In this document: in pieces, positions 33,927-42,612 of the stretch | Position numbering within the stretch: the first letter of the stretch is position 1 | How the letters are laid out: the number at the start of each line of letters is the position of its first letter | DNA from: Paenibacillus mucilaginosus 3016 | GTDB taxonomy: Bacteria; Bacillota; Bacilli; Paenibacillales; NBRC-103111 | Direction: 5' to 3' | Length of the DNA: 64,000 nt | Assembly: GCF_000250655.1 (NCBI RefSeq) | Contig: NC_016935.1 | Coordinates: 5,536,001 to 5,600,000, forward strand | Program-made: the position numbers and the translations under genes | The notes under the pieces: model-generated | Database searches by the model: none | The model's input: only the letters and a program-made list of their open reading frames with translations | Told to the model about the DNA's origin: nothing

Positions 33927-34952
33927 ATGACACTTCGCATCCAGGGCTATACGCTGAAAAAACTGGCCGCAGCCGGCGGCATGATGGCGCTGATCGGCGT
34001 CTCTTCCGTCCTCTTCGCGGAGAGCGCTTCCGCTCACGGCTATGTCGAGAACGGCCGGGCGGCGCTGTGCAAATCCGGCGCCAACACGGACTGCGGCGCA
34101 GTCGTCTATGAACCGCAGAGCCTGGAGGCGCCGAAGGGCTTCCCTGCCGCAGGTCCTGCGGACGGCAAGATCGCCAGCGCCGGCGGCATCTTCCCCAAGC
34201 TCGACGAGCAGTCCTCCACCCGCTGGTCCAAGGTCAGCATGAACTCCGGCACGAACACCTTCACTTGGAGGCTGTCGGCTGCCCATGCCACGGCCAGCTG
34301 GAAGTATTACATCACGAAGGACGGCTGGAATCCGAATGCGGCGCTGACAAGGGACTCGTTCAACCTGACGCCGTTCTGCTCCGTCCCTTACGGCGGCAAG
34401 CAGCCGCCGTTCACCTACTCCGATACATGTAACGTACCGGCGAAGACCGGCTACCATGTGATTCTGGCCGTATGGGAGATCGCCGACACGGCCAACGCCT
34501 TCTACAATGTGATTGACGTCAACTTCGGCAGCGGCACCGGAGGAACGACGATCGCGGCACCGGCGAACCTGGCTTCTCCGTCCCAGACCCAGACGAGCGT
34601 GTCCCTGACCTGGTCTGCGGTAACCGGCGCAGCCTCTTACGAAATTTACCGCAACGGCACCCAGGTGGGCACAGCCTCCTCCGCTTCCTACACCGATACG
34701 GGCCTGGCGGCAGGCACGACGTATACGTACACCGTCGTCGCGGCCGGCTCCACAGGCAAGTCAAGCCCATCAGGCGCACTTGCGGTTAAGACTGCGGGCA
34801 GCACCTCAACGACTTATCCCGCGTGGAACGCTTCGACCGCCTACCTGGGCGGCAGCAAAGTGTCCTACAACGGCGTCAACTATGAGGCGAGATGGTGGAC
34901 ACAAGGAGAAATCCCAAGCGCTGCAAGCAGCGTCTGGAAAGTGATTCCTTAG
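33927..34952 (+). CDS. AA10 lytic polysaccharide monooxygenase with FnIII and chitin-binding modules
   Basis: 341 residues. Signal peptide to SASA, giving His37 as the mature N-terminus ([12 protein letters not shown]). The second copper ligand is in [15 protein letters not shown], and the axial region is [19 protein letters not shown], all very like Serratia CBP21. A type III fibronectin domain (about 215-295) and a CBM5/12 chitin-binding tail ([20 protein letters not shown] to [12 protein letters not shown]) follow. It oxidatively cleaves crystalline chitin outside the cell. ATG 33927 has AAGGAGGAA 6 bases upstream; the frame extends upstream but a signal peptide fits only here. No chitinase is adjacent. 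Confidence 0.95.
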   Translation: MTLRIQGYTLKKLAAAGGMMALIGVSSVLFAESASAHGYVENGRAALCKSGANTDCGAVVYEPQSLEAPKGFPAAGPADGKIASAGGIFPKLDEQSSTRWSKVSMNSGTNTFTWRLSAAHATASWKYYITKDGWNPNAALTRDSFNLTPFCSVPYGGKQPPFTYSDTCNVPAKTGYHVILAVWEIADTANAFYNVIDVNFGSGTGGTTIAAPANLASPSQTQTSVSLTWSAVTGAASYEIYRNGTQVGTASSASYTDTGLAAGTTYTYTVVAAGSTGKSSPSGALAVKTAGSTSTTYPAWNASTAYLGGSKVSYNGVNYEARWWTQGEIPSAASSVWKVIP

Positions 34953-34997
34953 TCTAAGGATCAAAGGCATCGCCTGGAACACTCCTCATTACAAGCA

Positions 34998-35040
34998 AGG
35001 CCGGAACCCCGATGCAGCGCAGGGGTCCGGTCTTTTTGTT
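34998..35040 (+). terminator. intrinsic terminator of the LPMO gene
   Basis: CCGGAACCCC / GGGGTCCGG stem, 11-base loop, then TCTTTTTGTTT. Confidence 0.9.
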
Positions 35041-35167
35041 TGGTTTACACAGGAAGGACTATGTCGAACGTATGATCGCAGAACCCGTTTTCTGCCCGAC
35101 GGATGGAAACTTTTGGAGGAAATCGGCGTCCAAATCATATGACTCTTCCCATAAGGTGGTTCTCTTG

Positions 35168-36652
35168 ATGAAAAAATGGTTCAGACTCCGCACTTCCCTG
35201 CCCGCCAGCACTGCTGCCCTGCTCCTCGCAGCCCAGCTCATGGCAGCCGCAGCCCAGCTCATGGCAGCCGCACCCGCTGTCCATGCGGCCGCCGCTCCGG
35301 CGGTAACGGTAACCCTGCCCTCGTTCCCGGTGAAGATCAACGGGCTGACGATCGATCCGTCCAAGGCGCAGTATCCGCCCATCGTGTATAAGGACATCAC
35401 TTATTTCCCGCTGACCTGGGATTATACGCAGACGCTCGGCCTGCCGTATACCTGGAGCGAAACGGAAGGCCTCCGGATCACAGGCAATGGGAATCGGTAC
35501 CGGGTACGGCCTGCCGCCGACACCGGGGGCAGCAACCGAAAGACAGCCTACACGGCAGCGCCGGTCACTTATCCGGTCACGGTGAATGACAAGGCCATCG
35601 ACACTGCCGCGGAGGAGTATCCGCTGCTGAACTTCCGGAATATCACTTATTTTCCGATGACCTGGAGGTTCATGCATGATGAATTCCATATGAAGCTGAG
35701 CTGGCAAGCCAAGGACGGATTCGCCGTGATCTCGCCCCAGCGGCACTATATGTACACGATCTTCAGCGACGATGCGGACTATCTGTACCTGAACTCAGGC
35801 AGCCAATCGTACAAGGTCCGCAAGTCGCTCAGCGAGCTGCCTGTCCTCTTGACGGAAGAGGAGAACCGTAAGATCTATGATCAGCCTGTGCGGGTAGATC
35901 AGGAGGTACTACCCCCGGCCGAGTTCAAGATGCCCGCCTCCCCGTCCGTCGAGCGCAAATCCCGGACGTTCTACTATGGCAGTCAGGAGCTCTTGACGCT
36001 GGCGCCGAAGGACAGCGGGTCGCAGGGTTTCACGGAGACCGATGCCGCCGGGATGGTCTACACGGAAGCCTCGCTGGATCTCGGAGCGGGCCGGAGTCTC
36101 CTCGCCGTGAAGGAGACGGACAGCACCAAGGACATGGCTGCGGACTTTTTCACCTATTACCGCTATTTCTACGTGAACGCTGACGGCAAGCCTCAACCGC
36201 TCAGCGGCTACACCCACTGGCCGGTCACCGGCTTGCAGCCGAACCCGGACGGTTCGTGGTGGCTCGCGAGCAAAGCATACAAGGGAAGCTCGATCTCCGC
36301 CCGCAATGCGTTCATGACCGGCGAGCTCGCCCTGCTCCGGCCCGATGGCCAATCAATATCCCTGAATGAAAAGCTGAAGGTCCGGGAGATCGAGGTACTT
36401 TCCCGCAAGGAGGACGGCAGCCTGACGTTTCGCGCTTATTCCCGCATATTTCAGGATGACAATCCTGCCCATGGCATCTATGAGACCGATCCAGCCGGGA
36501 ACCTGACCAAGCTTAGCGAGGCCAGCGGTGCGGCCTATGTGGATACGGCCGGGGACCTGTGGGTGGCGGGCCGGGAACTCAACCAATTGACCAACCTGTC
36601 GAAGAACGTCAGCAGGCTGTGGTATGACTATGAGTTTCCTTTCGCGGAGTAA
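35168..36652 (+). CDS. secreted protein with paired YFPMTW stalk modules
   Basis: 494 residues. Basic start MKKWFRLRTS, then a signal region containing a perfect 21-bp duplication (AAQLMAA twice). Two modules follow, FPVKINGLTID to ITYFPLTWDYTQTLGLPYTW and YPVTVNDKAIDTAAEEYPLL to ITYFPMTWRFMHDEFHMKLSW, paralogous to those at 24704-26161. The C-terminal 330 residues show loose beta-propeller character (FYYGSQELLTLAPKDSG, NPDGSWWLASKAY) but no clear repeat. Extracellular, function unknown. AAGGTGG precedes ATG 35168; the frame is open upstream to 35012 without a site. Confidence 0.78.
   Translation: MKKWFRLRTSLPASTAALLLAAQLMAAAAQLMAAAPAVHAAAAPAVTVTLPSFPVKINGLTIDPSKAQYPPIVYKDITYFPLTWDYTQTLGLPYTWSETEGLRITGNGNRYRVRPAADTGGSNRKTAYTAAPVTYPVTVNDKAIDTAAEEYPLLNFRNITYFPMTWRFMHDEFHMKLSWQAKDGFAVISPQRHYMYTIFSDDADYLYLNSGSQSYKVRKSLSELPVLLTEEENRKIYDQPVRVDQEVLPPAEFKMPASPSVERKSRTFYYGSQELLTLAPKDSGSQGFTETDAAGMVYTEASLDLGAGRSLLAVKETDSTKDMAADFFTYYRYFYVNADGKPQPLSGYTHWPVTGLQPNPDGSWWLASKAYKGSSISARNAFMTGELALLRPDGQSISLNEKLKVREIEVLSRKEDGSLTFRAYSRIFQDDNPAHGIYETDPAGNLTKLSEASGAAYVDTAGDLWVAGRELNQLTNLSKNVSRLWYDYEFPFAE
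35228..35269 (+). repeat. 21-bp tandem duplication within the signal peptide
   Basis: Two identical 21-base units (35228-35248 and 35249-35269) encode AAQLMAA-AAQLMAA in the hydrophobic core of the signal peptide, in frame. Confidence 0.9.
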
Positions 36653-36691
36653 GGGGCGCAGCGGGCATCACCCGGAACGCCGCCGGCAGGA

Positions 36692-36740
36692 AGATGACAG
36701 AATCGAGCCTTGGTGAGATATAAATTCTTATATTTGAGCC
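36692..36740. repeat. dispersed AT-rich repeat, copy B
   Basis: Contains TTGGTGAGATATAAATTCTT continuing ATATTT, preceded by GACAGAATCGAGCC. The core ATATAA-ATTC-TTATAT is palindromic. About 85 percent identical to copy C over some 45 bases, by eye. It lies immediately before the ribosome site of the 36760 gene. Confidence 0.75.
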
Positions 36741-36759
36741 CAAGGAGGTGCCTCCCTTC

Positions 36760-37422
36760 ATGACTCAGGTGATGAAACAAATGAAAAAACAAATGAAAAA
36801 ACAGGCGGTCCCCCTGCTGACCGCCCTGCTGCTTACCTTCCTCATCGGAATGGTGCTGACCCGGCCCGGGCTTGCCCCAAAGCCTCCCGGGTCCGGCTTC
36901 ACCCTGACGCCGGTCGAGCTCTTCTCCGGCAGTGAACGCCGCTACCAGCCCTTCCTCGGCCCGTATGCCGGCAGAGTCGACTTCACGGCGGCCTCCGGAA
37001 GGAATCTGATCGCCGAGTACGAAATCTGGAAAGACGGCCGGCTCGCCATGACTCCCTACTCCACGAGCTGGGACGATATTCATGCGGAAGGGAAACCGCC
37101 TGTCCATGGCGAGTTCCTCTACTCCGTGCTGGACCTGAGCAGGGACTGGCAGGGCGACCAGCTGCTCGTCCACTCTTCGCTCTCCCCGGGGGACGGGGAA
37201 GCGTTCCGGACGCTCCTCGGGCGGGTGGACCGGGCGCCCCGCGGCGCTTGGACCAGTCTTCCGCTGAAGCAGAAGCTGACCCTGCAGCCGGGGCAGGAAG
37301 CTTATGTCCTGGTGCTTGCGATCACCCCCGAGGGCGGTACTCTCCAGCCGGGCAATCTTCCGCAGGATGCGCTTCCGAGTGCCTCCTGGGCGCTGGGCAT
37401 CAAGCTGATCCTGCAGGAATGA
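36760..37422 (+). CDS. membrane-anchored exported hypothetical protein
   Basis: 220 residues. N-terminus MTQVMKQMKKQMKKQ (12-bp tandem unit), one membrane helix (AVPLLTALLLTFLIGMVLT), then an extracellular strand-rich domain (FTLTPVELFSGSERRYQPF, EYEIWKDGRLAMTPYSTSW, LPLKQKLTLQPGQEAYVLVLAI). No family recognised. ATG 36760 is preceded by AGGAGGTG with 11 bases between; an in-frame GTG inside that site is rejected. The gene starts right after repeat copy B. Confidence 0.7.
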   Translation: MTQVMKQMKKQMKKQAVPLLTALLLTFLIGMVLTRPGLAPKPPGSGFTLTPVELFSGSERRYQPFLGPYAGRVDFTAASGRNLIAEYEIWKDGRLAMTPYSTSWDDIHAEGKPPVHGEFLYSVLDLSRDWQGDQLLVHSSLSPGDGEAFRTLLGRVDRAPRGAWTSLPLKQKLTLQPGQEAYVLVLAITPEGGTLQPGNLPQDALPSASWALGIKLILQE

Positions 37423-37534
37423 ACGACCGGTACGCCAGGCACGATGTTCTTGAAGGCCGGATGAACCGGACCGGCAGCCGGTTGGCAGCCGTTCCTTTCC
37501 CGAGCTAAAGCGAGCGTATTCTTTCTGAATAATA

Positions 37535-37565
37535 CAAAAAAGACCGCGGACCGCGGTCTTTTTGT
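37535..37565. terminator. bidirectional terminator
   Basis: AAAAAAGACCGCGG-A-CCGCGGTCTTTTTG: a perfect stem with A-run and T-run, between convergent genes. It ends the GH5-GH30 operon on the minus strand. Confidence 0.95.
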
Positions 37566-37612
37566 CGTGACATGTTCATTTCACACGACGCTGCCGAACA
37601 GACCGGAGCTGC

Positions 37613-40600
37613 TTATCGCTGTTCCACGGCTATATAACTGAGCATCGGCTTCGAAGCGCCTGCCTTCACGACCTTCACGATCAGCTCGCCGCCGCTCACT
37701 TCCACATCGAAGGTCTTCTCTTCCTGCTTGGTCCCGATCACGTAGTCGGTTAACACGGTCTGTCCGTTGAGCGTCAGGTTCATCCTGCGGTCGCCGGCTG
37801 CCCAAGGGTCGAAGAATCCGACCTTCACTCCATACGTGCCGTTCGGCAGCTCAAAGCGGTAGGCCAGCCCCTTCCCGTTCTCATTGCCGTCATATTGGCG
37901 GATGGATGGGTACGCTTCCACCGGCGAGGTATGGGCCCAGGTCAACCCATCGTCGGCTTCATAGCCCCAGTGGACGCCGGTGACCGGGTCCGGGCCATAG
38001 GCCTGCTCCTCCAGCGTCTGCAGGGCCCCGAGCTGCTCCCCTGCCTCCGGCTGGGAAGGCGTTCCATCCCCGGCGTCCACATAGTAGAGGACGCCTTGAT
38101 TCCCGGCCGGTACGGCTGTGACCGGCTCCGAGCGCACTTCCTCTCCTCCCCTTTTGGCCACCAGCCAAAAAGAGTACGCAACGTCATTGGTCAGACCGGT
38201 TACGAGGGTGGAGCCTGCTTTGGCCGGGATCTCGACGGGAGCGGAACTGCCGCCGGTCACCGCCTGGTACTGGATCGCATAGGCGTCCGCGCCGTCCACT
38301 TCGCTGTATTTGAGCGCAGCCTGGCGGTCTCCCGCTTTCACCTGATAAATCTCCGGCTTCGCAAGCTGCGGGTCCGCCTCCCGGGCCGCCTTCACGTATC
38401 CGAATTCGGCATCCCCCCAGCTGTGAAGACCGACACGTCCGCTCGTGTAGGCGGTGTCCGTCACATCGAATGCCACTTCCCCGTCGATCAGCGCCTGGAT
38501 GCGTTTGCCCTGCAGCCGAACCTCAAGGAGATACAGCCCGCCGAGCTTCGCTGTAAAAGGTACGGAAGAGGCCAGGGCCTGACCGTCTTTACGAAGGTAC
38601 AGACTTCCGTTCTCAAACCCAAACCCATATCCCTTATCGTAGCTTGGACCGCGGAACGTGATTCCCCAATCGGCTCCCGCCGTGGCATGCTTGGCAATGA
38701 CGGTAAGGGTGCCGTCGATGATCTGCAGATCCCGGATGCCGATCTCCCCTTGATGGTCCCCGCCGGAAGCGTGTTTGAGCACACCGTCCTCCACCTTCCA
38801 CTCGCTGACGTCCTGCTGATAACGGGACAACCCGCCGGCCTCAAAGCGGTCCTCGAACCGGAGCTCCTCCGCTTTCGGGGTGACCGTCGTTTCTGCGAAG
38901 GCGGTGCCGTTCCCGCCCCGGCCGACGGAGTACACACGAACTGTCACCGGCATATCGTTCGTCAGCTCCGCGAGGTCCCATGCACTGCTGCCGCTCTGCC
39001 CGGCGGCCGCAAGCTGCGCACCCGAGAGGAGTTCGTATCCGTACCCTGCCGCCCCGGCGACCGGCGTGACTTCCACATGCGCCTTGGCATCGCCGGCCAC
39101 CGCAAGAATCTTCCCGGGTGCCGGAATATCCGGAGTCACCTGGAACGCTGCCGATGGAGGACTGACGGCCGTGCCGTCCACCGCCTCGACGACGCCATAG
39201 AGGACCGTGCCGTTCTGCAGCCCTTCCACGCGGATCAATCCGCTGGCAGTTCCGCTCTCCAGCACGCGGTCGTAGGCACCCGGCTGCAGCCCGTACCGCA
39301 CCCGGTAGGACGGGACGCCCACGGCGGCATCGTACTTGACCGTAAACCCGCCGTCGGTCCCTTCCGCCGACACACCGCTTGGAGCGAGTAGCTCGGGCAC
39401 ACCATATGCCCGCTTAGACGGAGGGCCGAACCCGTTCTTATTGCCCGCCCGAAGCGTTACGTAGTATTCGATGCCATTGCGCAGATTCGAAAGGGTGATC
39501 ACATCTTCGGCCGTCACCTTCACCGTACGCTCCCTGTTACCTTGCTTCTCGCCATAAGTCACTTCCACTTCATAAGCACCCTTGGGAAGGGTAAAATCGA
39601 TCTGCAGGCCCTTATTCGCAGGACGAATGCGGACGTCTTCCGGCGCATCCGGCTTTTTGCCCGCCTTCACCAGATCGCCGTATAACGTTACGACCGAACG
39701 GGCCGGAATCACCGTTTCGAACGTCCCATCGGACTGTACCGGCACGTTCCGGCCTTTGGCCAGGTCCTGATCCGCTGAAGTGATATAGGGCTTCAGCATG
39801 TACACGGCATCCTTGGATGCCAGTCCCTGAATGGACAGCTTGACCCGCTTGTCCACCGTGCTGTCGTTAACAAGCACCGTCGTTACCGTCTGTTCCTTCT
39901 CATCCTTGTAGGCGGACCCCAGGAGGCCGCTCCGTGCCTCTTCATCCAGCCCGGCAAGCTGGATCCGGTCGGCGCCCGGACGGATGAATTTGCTGTAATT
40001 GCCCAGCGTCCAGAGGATTTTGGAGGGGAGAATGTTCTGTTCGTCGCCCTCTTTCGTAAAGTCCGTATAGATCAATCCGTCCTTGTAATCCTCCTTCGAC
40101 ACCGCGGTCCACCACTGCCATGCCGCCGCATTCGCGCGGGTGAGATCGAAGTGGATCGTGCGGGCCACGTGAAGCGCAGGATCGATGCCCAGGTCCCGCC
40201 CGGGGCCATAGTCTCCCAGAATGCAGTATTCGGACATCCAATACTTCGCGTCCGCACCGTATTTCTCCAAGTTCTCCGCTAGCAGGTCCCTCAGGAGGCC
40301 CAGACGGTCATCCCCGGTTCGGCTGTAATCCGACCAGTACGAGTGGGAGGCGATCTTGTTCCCGACCGCTTCCTTCAGCTGCGGATCGCCGAGCAGATCC
40401 TTGATGTATTCGCGGTACTTGCCGGCGCCGAGGCTGTTCGCCCCGCCCGTATACCGCTCTTTGTTCGCGAACCGCTGATAGAATTCATCATCGAGCAGAG
40501 CCGTGATCTCCACGCCGTCGGGTGCGCTGATCCCCGCCTCTATGCCTCTTTGCTTCAGCTGCCGGTGAAGCTCAAGGATGACGCGCTTGATATCGTCGTT

Positions 40601-41287
40601 GTTATAGCGGTTGCCCTCCTGTCCGGCACGGTTCCAGTCCCAGGTGGGCTCATTAATCGGAGAGATGTAATCGAAAGCCAGGCCGTTCTGCTCAAAATGC
40701 TCCAGCACATCGCTCAGGAAAGCGGCGAATTCGTCCTCGTATCCTTCTTTTAAGTTGGTGGAACCGACTGTGGCGTCCGGCTGGGCATGGCCGTTCTTGG
40801 TCATCCAGACGGGCGGGCTGTTGACGAAAGCGATCAGGGTATCGACCCCGCGCTCCTTGGCCGCCTTCAGGAACCACTGCTGCCCCGCCTGCCTGCTCCA
40901 GTCATAGCCGCCGGCTTCGGAGGATTTGAAGGCTTCCGCACGCCGCCATGGATTCGTAATGATCGCTCCATCCGTTTCGGTCGAGCCCGCTCCGATGTTG
41001 AAGCGCCAGGCGGAGAGCCCGATGCCTTTGTCTCTCGAGAAGAGAAGATCGGCCACCCGGTTCTTATTTTCTTCAGTCCAGTGCTTACCGAGCGGCTCCA
41101 TCGACCAGGCGTCGGAGGCGCCGAAGTTATCAATCTTCTGATATTTGACGGAGGCATCCAGCGTGAGGAATGCGTCCACGGGGCCCTTTTCATTCGCGGC
41201 GGCGTTCGCGTTCACCGCATGGCCGACCAACCCTACACTCAGGGAGCAGGTAAGCAGTGCAGACGTCCATTTCCTGCAGGTTTTCAT
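37613..41287 (-). CDS. large secreted GH30-type glycoside hydrolase (beta-1,6-galactanase-like), multidomain
   Basis: 1224 residues. Signal peptide (MKTCRKWTSALLTCSLSVGL to NANAAANE). Catalytic (beta/alpha)8 domain about 40-450 opening KYQKIDNFGASDAWSMEPLG; acid/base E213 in SPINEPTWDW and nucleophile E353 in WMSEYCILGDYG. The GH30 side-sheet domain follows (to about 545), then fibronectin-like units (about 550-800), a concanavalin/3-keto-disaccharide-hydrolase-like sheet (about 810-985), another fibronectin-like unit and a C-terminal malectin-like carbohydrate-binding domain (about 1080-1224). Best parallel is endo-beta-1,6-galactanase, so arabinogalactan side chains may be the target. ATG 41287 used; TTG 41293 is possible. 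36 bases behind GH5. Confidence 0.87.
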   Translation of the reverse strand: MKTCRKWTSALLTCSLSVGLVGHAVNANAAANEKGPVDAFLTLDASVKYQKIDNFGASDAWSMEPLGKHWTEENKNRVADLLFSRDKGIGLSAWRFNIGAGSTETDGAIITNPWRRAEAFKSSEAGGYDWSRQAGQQWFLKAAKERGVDTLIAFVNSPPVWMTKNGHAQPDATVGSTNLKEGYEDEFAAFLSDVLEHFEQNGLAFDYISPINEPTWDWNRAGQEGNRYNNDDIKRVILELHRQLKQRGIEAGISAPDGVEITALLDDEFYQRFANKERYTGGANSLGAGKYREYIKDLLGDPQLKEAVGNKIASHSYWSDYSRTGDDRLGLLRDLLAENLEKYGADAKYWMSEYCILGDYGPGRDLGIDPALHVARTIHFDLTRANAAAWQWWTAVSKEDYKDGLIYTDFTKEGDEQNILPSKILWTLGNYSKFIRPGADRIQLAGLDEEARSGLLGSAYKDEKEQTVTTVLVNDSTVDKRVKLSIQGLASKDAVYMLKPYITSADQDLAKGRNVPVQSDGTFETVIPARSVVTLYGDLVKAGKKPDAPEDVRIRPANKGLQIDFTLPKGAYEVEVTYGEKQGNRERTVKVTAEDVITLSNLRNGIEYYVTLRAGNKNGFGPPSKRAYGVPELLAPSGVSAEGTDGGFTVKYDAAVGVPSYRVRYGLQPGAYDRVLESGTASGLIRVEGLQNGTVLYGVVEAVDGTAVSPPSAAFQVTPDIPAPGKILAVAGDAKAHVEVTPVAGAAGYGYELLSGAQLAAAGQSGSSAWDLAELTNDMPVTVRVYSVGRGGNGTAFAETTVTPKAEELRFEDRFEAGGLSRYQQDVSEWKVEDGVLKHASGGDHQGEIGIRDLQIIDGTLTVIAKHATAGADWGITFRGPSYDKGYGFGFENGSLYLRKDGQALASSVPFTAKLGGLYLLEVRLQGKRIQALIDGEVAFDVTDTAYTSGRVGLHSWGDAEFGYVKAAREADPQLAKPEIYQVKAGDRQAALKYSEVDGADAYAIQYQAVTGGSSAPVEIPAKAGSTLVTGLTNDVAYSFWLVAKRGGEEVRSEPVTAVPAGNQGVLYYVDAGDGTPSQPEAGEQLGALQTLEEQAYGPDPVTGVHWGYEADDGLTWAHTSPVEAYPSIRQYDGNENGKGLAYRFELPNGTYGVKVGFFDPWAAGDRRMNLTLNGQTVLTDYVIGTKQEEKTFDVEVSGGELIVKVVKAGASKPMLSYIAVEQR

Positions 41288-41323
41288 GTGCAATAAGTCC
41301 CCCTAATCCAAAAATAAGTTCCC

Positions 41324-42364
41324 CTACAATCCCCAGGCCCATCGAACCTGAACCCTTCCGGAGGTGTTCGTGGTGCTCAGCGTAATATTGGAGCCTGTAC
41401 CGGACCGGGTTTGAATGCTGTACGTATCGCCGTCTCTAAGACCCGGCCAGTACACGCTCCCCATGCCCAGCTCCCGCATTTTATTGGGTACACCATACAT
41501 GAATGCGATGCGGGGATTGCCGCCGATCGGACCGTTGTAATTGATCCCTGTCGTCATATCCGCGCCATATTCGGTCACGATCGTGCGTCCATGGTGACTG
41601 CCTACTCGTCGGACCAGCTCATCCTTCCATGCCTGCTCCGTCACCTTATCCGTGTGCCAGTACCAATAGATGTGCTGGGACAATAAGCAGTCCTTGAAGC
41701 GGCTGTCATTGCCGGCCGCGACGACGGTGTCGCTGTAACCGGTACCGCTTACCAGCACCCTGCCTCTCGGAACGTTCGGGAACTTGCCGAGCCAAGCCGC
41801 AGCCACGTTCAGCCAGTCGGTCTGGCTGTAGCCGTAAGGTTCATTCATGATTTCAAAATACACATTGGCATTCGTCCCGTATTTGGCTATCACGGTCTGC
41901 CACATGGAATAGAACCGGTTCATGTCATCCGGCTTGCCGTTATGCCACGGCCAATAACACAGGATGACCTTCATGTTCCTGGCAAGCGCCTTATCGATGG
42001 CCCCCGTGTAAGCTCCCCACCACGATTCGAGCACACTGGGTTCATTGATCGGCATGCGCACGGTGTTGGCTCCGAGATTCGTCTGAAATCCGCCGATCAC
42101 CTTGTCGGCGATGGCGGCGGCGCTGGCGTAGGACTCCGAAGCCGTTAAGCCGGAGGGAATGACCCAGCCGCTCACATAATTGTCCCGGGCATCCGCCCAG
42201 TTGACGCCCCGGTAATCCGTGGCTGCCGAAGCCGTGGAGCCCGTCCACAGGGTAGTAAATAGAAGCATAAGAACGATGGCGGCCAATCCGCCCGTCCTCA
42301 TCCGGGCCAGAAATGAATTCAGAAATGAGTTCAGAAATGAGTTCAGAAATGAATTTCTTGCCAC
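41324..42364 (-). CDS. secreted GH5 glycoside hydrolase
   Basis: 346 residues. An unusual N-terminus of four NSFL units precedes a normal signal peptide (MRTGGLAAIVLMLLFTTLWT to TASAAT). The catalytic domain begins DYRGVNWADARDNYVSGW. The acid/base E175 is in YFEIMNEPYGY and the nucleophile E265 in TIVTEYGADM, both classical GH5. It acts outside the cell on a beta-linked polysaccharide; the subfamily cannot be fixed by eye. The GTG at 42364 is 12 bases after GAAGGAG, and an internal ATG (residue 22) is an alternative. First gene of the operon with the GH30 enzyme, under the lacI-linked promoter. Confidence 0.85.
   Translation of the reverse strand: MARNSFLNSFLNSFLNSFLARMRTGGLAAIVLMLLFTTLWTGSTASAATDYRGVNWADARDNYVSGWVIPSGLTASESYASAAAIADKVIGGFQTNLGANTVRMPINEPSVLESWWGAYTGAIDKALARNMKVILCYWPWHNGKPDDMNRFYSMWQTVIAKYGTNANVYFEIMNEPYGYSQTDWLNVAAAWLGKFPNVPRGRVLVSGTGYSDTVVAAGNDSRFKDCLLSQHIYWYWHTDKVTEQAWKDELVRRVGSHHGRTIVTEYGADMTTGINYNGPIGGNPRIAFMYGVPNKMRELGMGSVYWPGLRDGDTYSIQTRSGTGSNITLSTTNTSGRVQVRWAWGL
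42309..42356 (-). repeat. four-copy 12-bp tandem repeat in the GH5 N-terminus
   Basis: Units AGAAATGARTTC at 42309, 42321, 42333 and 42345 (+ strand). They encode NSFL four times on the minus strand, just before the signal peptide. Each unit added or lost keeps frame. Confidence 0.95.
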
Positions 42365-42455
42365 TGATCTTCACAACTCCTTCTCATCCTCTATGGGTCA
42401 AGCCGCGTTCCTAGAGACTTCATCACCTCCCGGCATGGGTGGATCCGCCCCCTCC

Positions 42456-42497
42456 CCTTTAATGAAACCCATTTCATGAAATGGGTTTCATTAAAGG
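42456..42497. promoter_or_regulatory. 42-bp perfect palindrome containing two back-to-back LacI-type operators
   Basis: Centre between 42476 and 42477; arms of 21 bases begin CCTTTAATGAAACCCATTTC. It contains TGAAACCCATTTCA and its complement directly abutted. The same operator occurs at 43707-43720, and a variant at 42555-42568. It lies in the GH5 leader, about 90 bases before the start codon. Confidence 0.8.
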
Positions 42498-42501
42498 CAA
42501 A

Positions 42502-42534
42502 AAAGGAACCCGCGCTCTGCGGGATCTTTGGCCG
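42502..42534 (-). terminator. intrinsic terminator inside the GH5 leader
   Basis: CCCGC / GCGGG stem with an AGAGC loop and flanking GAT/TTCC, then six T residues on the minus strand. It lies between the promoter at 42583-42612 and the GH5 gene. It may end lacI readthrough or act as an attenuator. Confidence 0.65.
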
Positions 42535-42552
42535 GGGGGAAGCCCCCCTTCG

Positions 42553-42570
42553 AATGAAAGGGGTTTCATT
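42553..42570. promoter_or_regulatory. LacI-type operator at the GH5 promoter
   Basis: AATGAAA-GGGG-TTTCATT, a perfect 18-bp inverted repeat just downstream of the predicted start point (about +5 to +22). Confidence 0.75.
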
Positions 42571-42582
42571 GATCTGAAAATC

Positions 42583-42612
42583 ATTATATGCCCCCATTCC
42601 AACAACTGTCAA
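42583..42612 (-). promoter_or_regulatory. near-consensus promoter of the GH5-GH30 operon
   Basis: Minus strand TTGACA (42607-42612), 18-base spacer, TATAAT (42583-42588). The -35 overlaps the last codons of lacI. Confidence 0.8.

Noticed and set aside
42042-42374. Minus-strand frame reading ISEL repeats across the GH5 N-terminus
   Set aside because: Created by the same 12-bp repeats in another frame; GH5 catalytic residues are only in the 41324-42364 frame.
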